Assembly: GCA_024036415.1 (NCBI GenBank)
Contig: JAMWET010000649.1
Span: 91,001-155,000 of the forward strand
Direction: 5' to 3'
Length of the DNA stretch: 64,000 nucleotides
DNA from: Prochilodus magdalenae
Taxonomy: Eukaryota > Chordata > Actinopteri > Characiformes > Prochilodontidae
The position numbers and the translations under genes were made by a program. Shown piece after piece: positions 62,401 through 64,000 of the stretch. Under the pieces are notes generated by a model that had not been told where the DNA came from, searched no databases, and was given only the letters and a program-made list of their open reading frames with translations. Numbering within the stretch: position 1 is the stretch's first letter; the number at the start of each line of letters is the position of its first letter.

Positions 62401-63790
62401 AAAGAGCAGAGACTTGCCTGAACAAAGACATTCAGATTGACTGTTTTAGTGGTGTCATAATCCAGAATCTTCTTCACCACAATTTCACCACTGATAAGCA
62501 TCACTTCAAATTCATCCTGAGGTAAAAAGAGAGAGAAACCGGGAAGAAAACACAGTAAAAACAAAACAAGACACCTTTAAAATCATGCTATTGTGACCAT
62601 AATTAAGGTTTAAGTTTATGACTATGTGCAGAAAACAGTTAAGGTTTTACCGCGGTGGGGTCTAACCAGAAGTACAGTTGATCTTTATCAGCGTCTGTAG
62701 CTTCGACTTTGCCGACAGTTGTACCAATACTTGATAGCTATTCACAAAGAGAGATCACGTTGTTTAAGTGAATGCTGAGTGAACTCAGCAAGAGGCATTC
62801 ATTCATTGCTGCATTGCATATTTATATTTCACATTTATAAATGTGAGCAGCATAATCTAAGATGTACCTCTTCAAGCTGCAGGTTATACACGCTCTGGGT
62901 AAACACTGGAGGATTGTCATTGACGTTTTCCACAACCACAAACACAGTTTTAGATTCCTGAATAGAAGCATTTTGTATTTTAGTATGACTGACAGTAGCT
63001 TACATCACAGGAAATCAAGCACTACTGCTTTTCTGTAATAATATTATATTATAATGAACATAAATCAAGCTTACTGAACTCGCTCCCGCTTTACTGCATT
63101 GTAACCCAACAGGTAGAGCTGGATTAGAGAGGGCCTGCAACAAATACATTTAATTAATTATTTTTTTTTATTTTCTAAGTTACATATTGTCGCTGTCCAA
63201 AAAAAAACAGGTATCTCAACAATGGCAACTTTACAGGAGTGGCCAAAAACCTCATTTAATTTTAATGGAAGTCAATAGAACCAGATGTCTTTCCAAGCAG
63301 TTTTGGGCCATTTCGGTTGGTCCATTCTTTATGAAATTCCCACACAGTAAAAACAGCAGCTCATGTGATCAAATGAGGCATAAAAGTGAAAATCAACAAA
63401 AATGGAGATACATTTTTTTCTTTGGACAGCGACGATATGTGTCTGTGTTCTGCTTCTACCTGTCCCTAATATCATTCAGAGATCAGTGTGTTTGTATGTT
63501 TTTTGACAGAATATTACATCGTGTAAGACTGGAGGTACTCAGATTGGAACTGAATTAGAAAACGTGTACGTGAGTGTACGCTAAACTGTGAGCTGTAATT
63601 TACAAATGAGAGGACAAAGTCACATTTACCTCAAAATCCAGACTTTTGGTTGCCACGAGCTGATTGCCATCAATGCGGAAAGCATTCTCTGGGTTGTCTG
63701 TGAGTGTGACACTCACCCCTTCTTCCAGTGTTAAGCTAGTGACTACCACATCAATGTCATTGTTCTCTAGTATGTTCACGCTGACAGGGG
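56405..63790 (-). CDS. CDHR5: Cadherin-related family member 5 (CDHR5), N-terminus outside window
   Basis: Microvillar adhesion protein of the intestinal brush border in mammals, partner of CDHR2. Minus-strand exons: 63630-63790, 63075-63134, 62868-62957, 62651-62737, 62418-62516, 62054-62233, 61387-61477, 61039-61133, 60729-60935, 60220-60333, 60053-60119, 58276-58611, 57780-57955, 56405-56938. Cadherin-type signatures include NVNDNPPVF, the degenerate DINNRPPWF and AIDGDNGRNEEINY. A Thr-rich mucin stem fills exon 58276-58611. A membrane helix (LAVVLLICLVVIGLLVF) follows DMAALGA, which is shared with human CDHR5. The cytoplasmic tail holds ILTKERRVEDGYKAVWF, matching the diagnostic human ILTKERRPEGGYKAVWF. 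The C-terminus is strongly acidic and ends in SDL, a possible PDZ ligand. The 62418-62516 exon uses a GC donor. The start codon and signal peptide lie beyond 64000. Confidence 0.9.
56411..56560 (-). repeat. CDHR5: Acidic D/E trinucleotide tracts in the CDHR5 C-terminus
   Basis: ATC/ATG-type (GAT on the coding strand) and CTC (GAG) trinucleotide runs encode stretches of about eight Asp and nine Glu, then a second Asp run near the stop. They sit in the last exon, so they are coding microsatellites with likely length polymorphism. Confidence 0.8.
57580..57765 (+). mobile_element. Palindromic fish repeat, copy 1 (CDHR5 intron)
   Basis: GGCTCCCTGCCCTGCAC near the left is inverted as a GTGTAGGGCAGAGTGCCTCC-type end, followed by AGGATCAGGGTTGAAAAGC. 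The centre holds CACACCTGATTCAACTCATC. It is the same family as the copy at 61160. Confidence 0.65.
58276..58611 (-). repeat. CDHR5: 30-bp coding repeat: mucin-like stem of CDHR5
   Basis: Within this exon a 30-bp unit, about seven imperfect copies between roughly 58330 and 58530, encodes ten-residue blocks of the type TTDMTTGTAR. Thr content is very high, as in O-glycosylated stems. The unit is a multiple of three, so copy-number change keeps the frame. The antisense and alternate frames are also open and should not be annotated. Confidence 0.85.
61160..61356 (+). mobile_element. Palindromic fish repeat, copy 2 (CDHR5 intron)
   Basis: GGTGCCCTGTCCTGCAC at the left is inverted as GTGCAGGGCAGGGTGCC at the right, followed by ACCAGGGTTGAGAAAGACTGG. 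The centre holds GCTGATTCAACTGATCAGCT. It lies within the intron between exons 61387-61477 and 61039-61133. Confidence 0.7.
63187..63439 (+). mobile_element. MITE with inverted ends in a CDHR5 intron
   Basis: TTGTCGCTGTCCAAAAAAAA near 63187 is mirrored by TTTTTTTCTTTGGACAGCGA ending near 63434. GGTATCTC/GGAGATAC form a second inverted layer. The ~250-bp non-coding body fits a MITE. Confidence 0.7.
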
Positions 63791-64000
63791 CTGTGCATAC
63801 TGTAGAAAAGAGTTATGATAAATATGATGTAATCAAATCAGAATCTCTTTTACTTAGCACTGTAGAGCTCAGTGGAGAACATATTTTGTGTGAAGCTGTC
63901 CACATACTAAACACCTAGAAATAGCAATATACAGTCTGATACAATGGAAATATAAATAATTCATGTACATTCAACCCAGTCGGTGTTGAATGTGAGGTTA

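Overview
The window is vertebrate nuclear DNA, almost certainly from a ray-finned fish. It carries intron-rich genes whose conceptual proteins match MYO5C, GNB5, AP4E1, aromatase (CYP19A1) and CDHR5. It also holds teleost-type repeats: Tc1-like remnants, fold-back MITEs and tRNA-derived SINEs. One dispersed repeat, seen at about 20.1, 28.3 and 43.2 kb, looks like a family I associate with characiform and related otophysan fishes. That narrower placement is a recollection I could not test.

Layout, left to right. (1) 438-19417 (+): MYO5C, an unconventional class V myosin, 39 exons, lacking only the first ~45-50 codons, which lie to the left. (2) 21159-27359 (+): GNB5, the R7-RGS-associated G-protein beta subunit, with one exon damaged or misassembled and a 371-bp poly-G block in a later intron. 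(3) 29514-39566 (+): AP4E1, the epsilon subunit of adaptor complex AP-4, complete in 21 exons (1165 aa), with one AT-AC (U12-type) intron. (4) 41175-52478 (-): CYP19A1, complete in 9 exons (507 aa). Its intron 6 holds a 22-bp minisatellite of exactly 266 units (5852 bp). (5) 56405-63790 (-): the 3' part of CDHR5, a cadherin-related mucin-like membrane protein, 14 exons in the window, with the N-terminus lying to the right.

MYO5C, GNB5, AP4E1 and CYP19A1 are all in human 15q21, so this is a compacted piece of conserved synteny. The genes between them in human are absent here, and CDHR5 (human 11p15) has joined the block. The five genes do not form a pathway. They cover membrane traffic (MYO5C, AP-4), neuronal and retinal G-protein control (GNB5), oestrogen synthesis (aromatase) and microvillar adhesion (CDHR5).

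The most striking item is the aromatase intron array. It has strict 22-bp periodicity with no net indel, internal higher-order duplications of 55, 34 and 9 units, and all forward frames open, which creates long spurious ORFs. I found no evidence for an undescribed protein-coding system. No rRNA, tRNA gene, CRISPR array or prokaryotic feature was seen.
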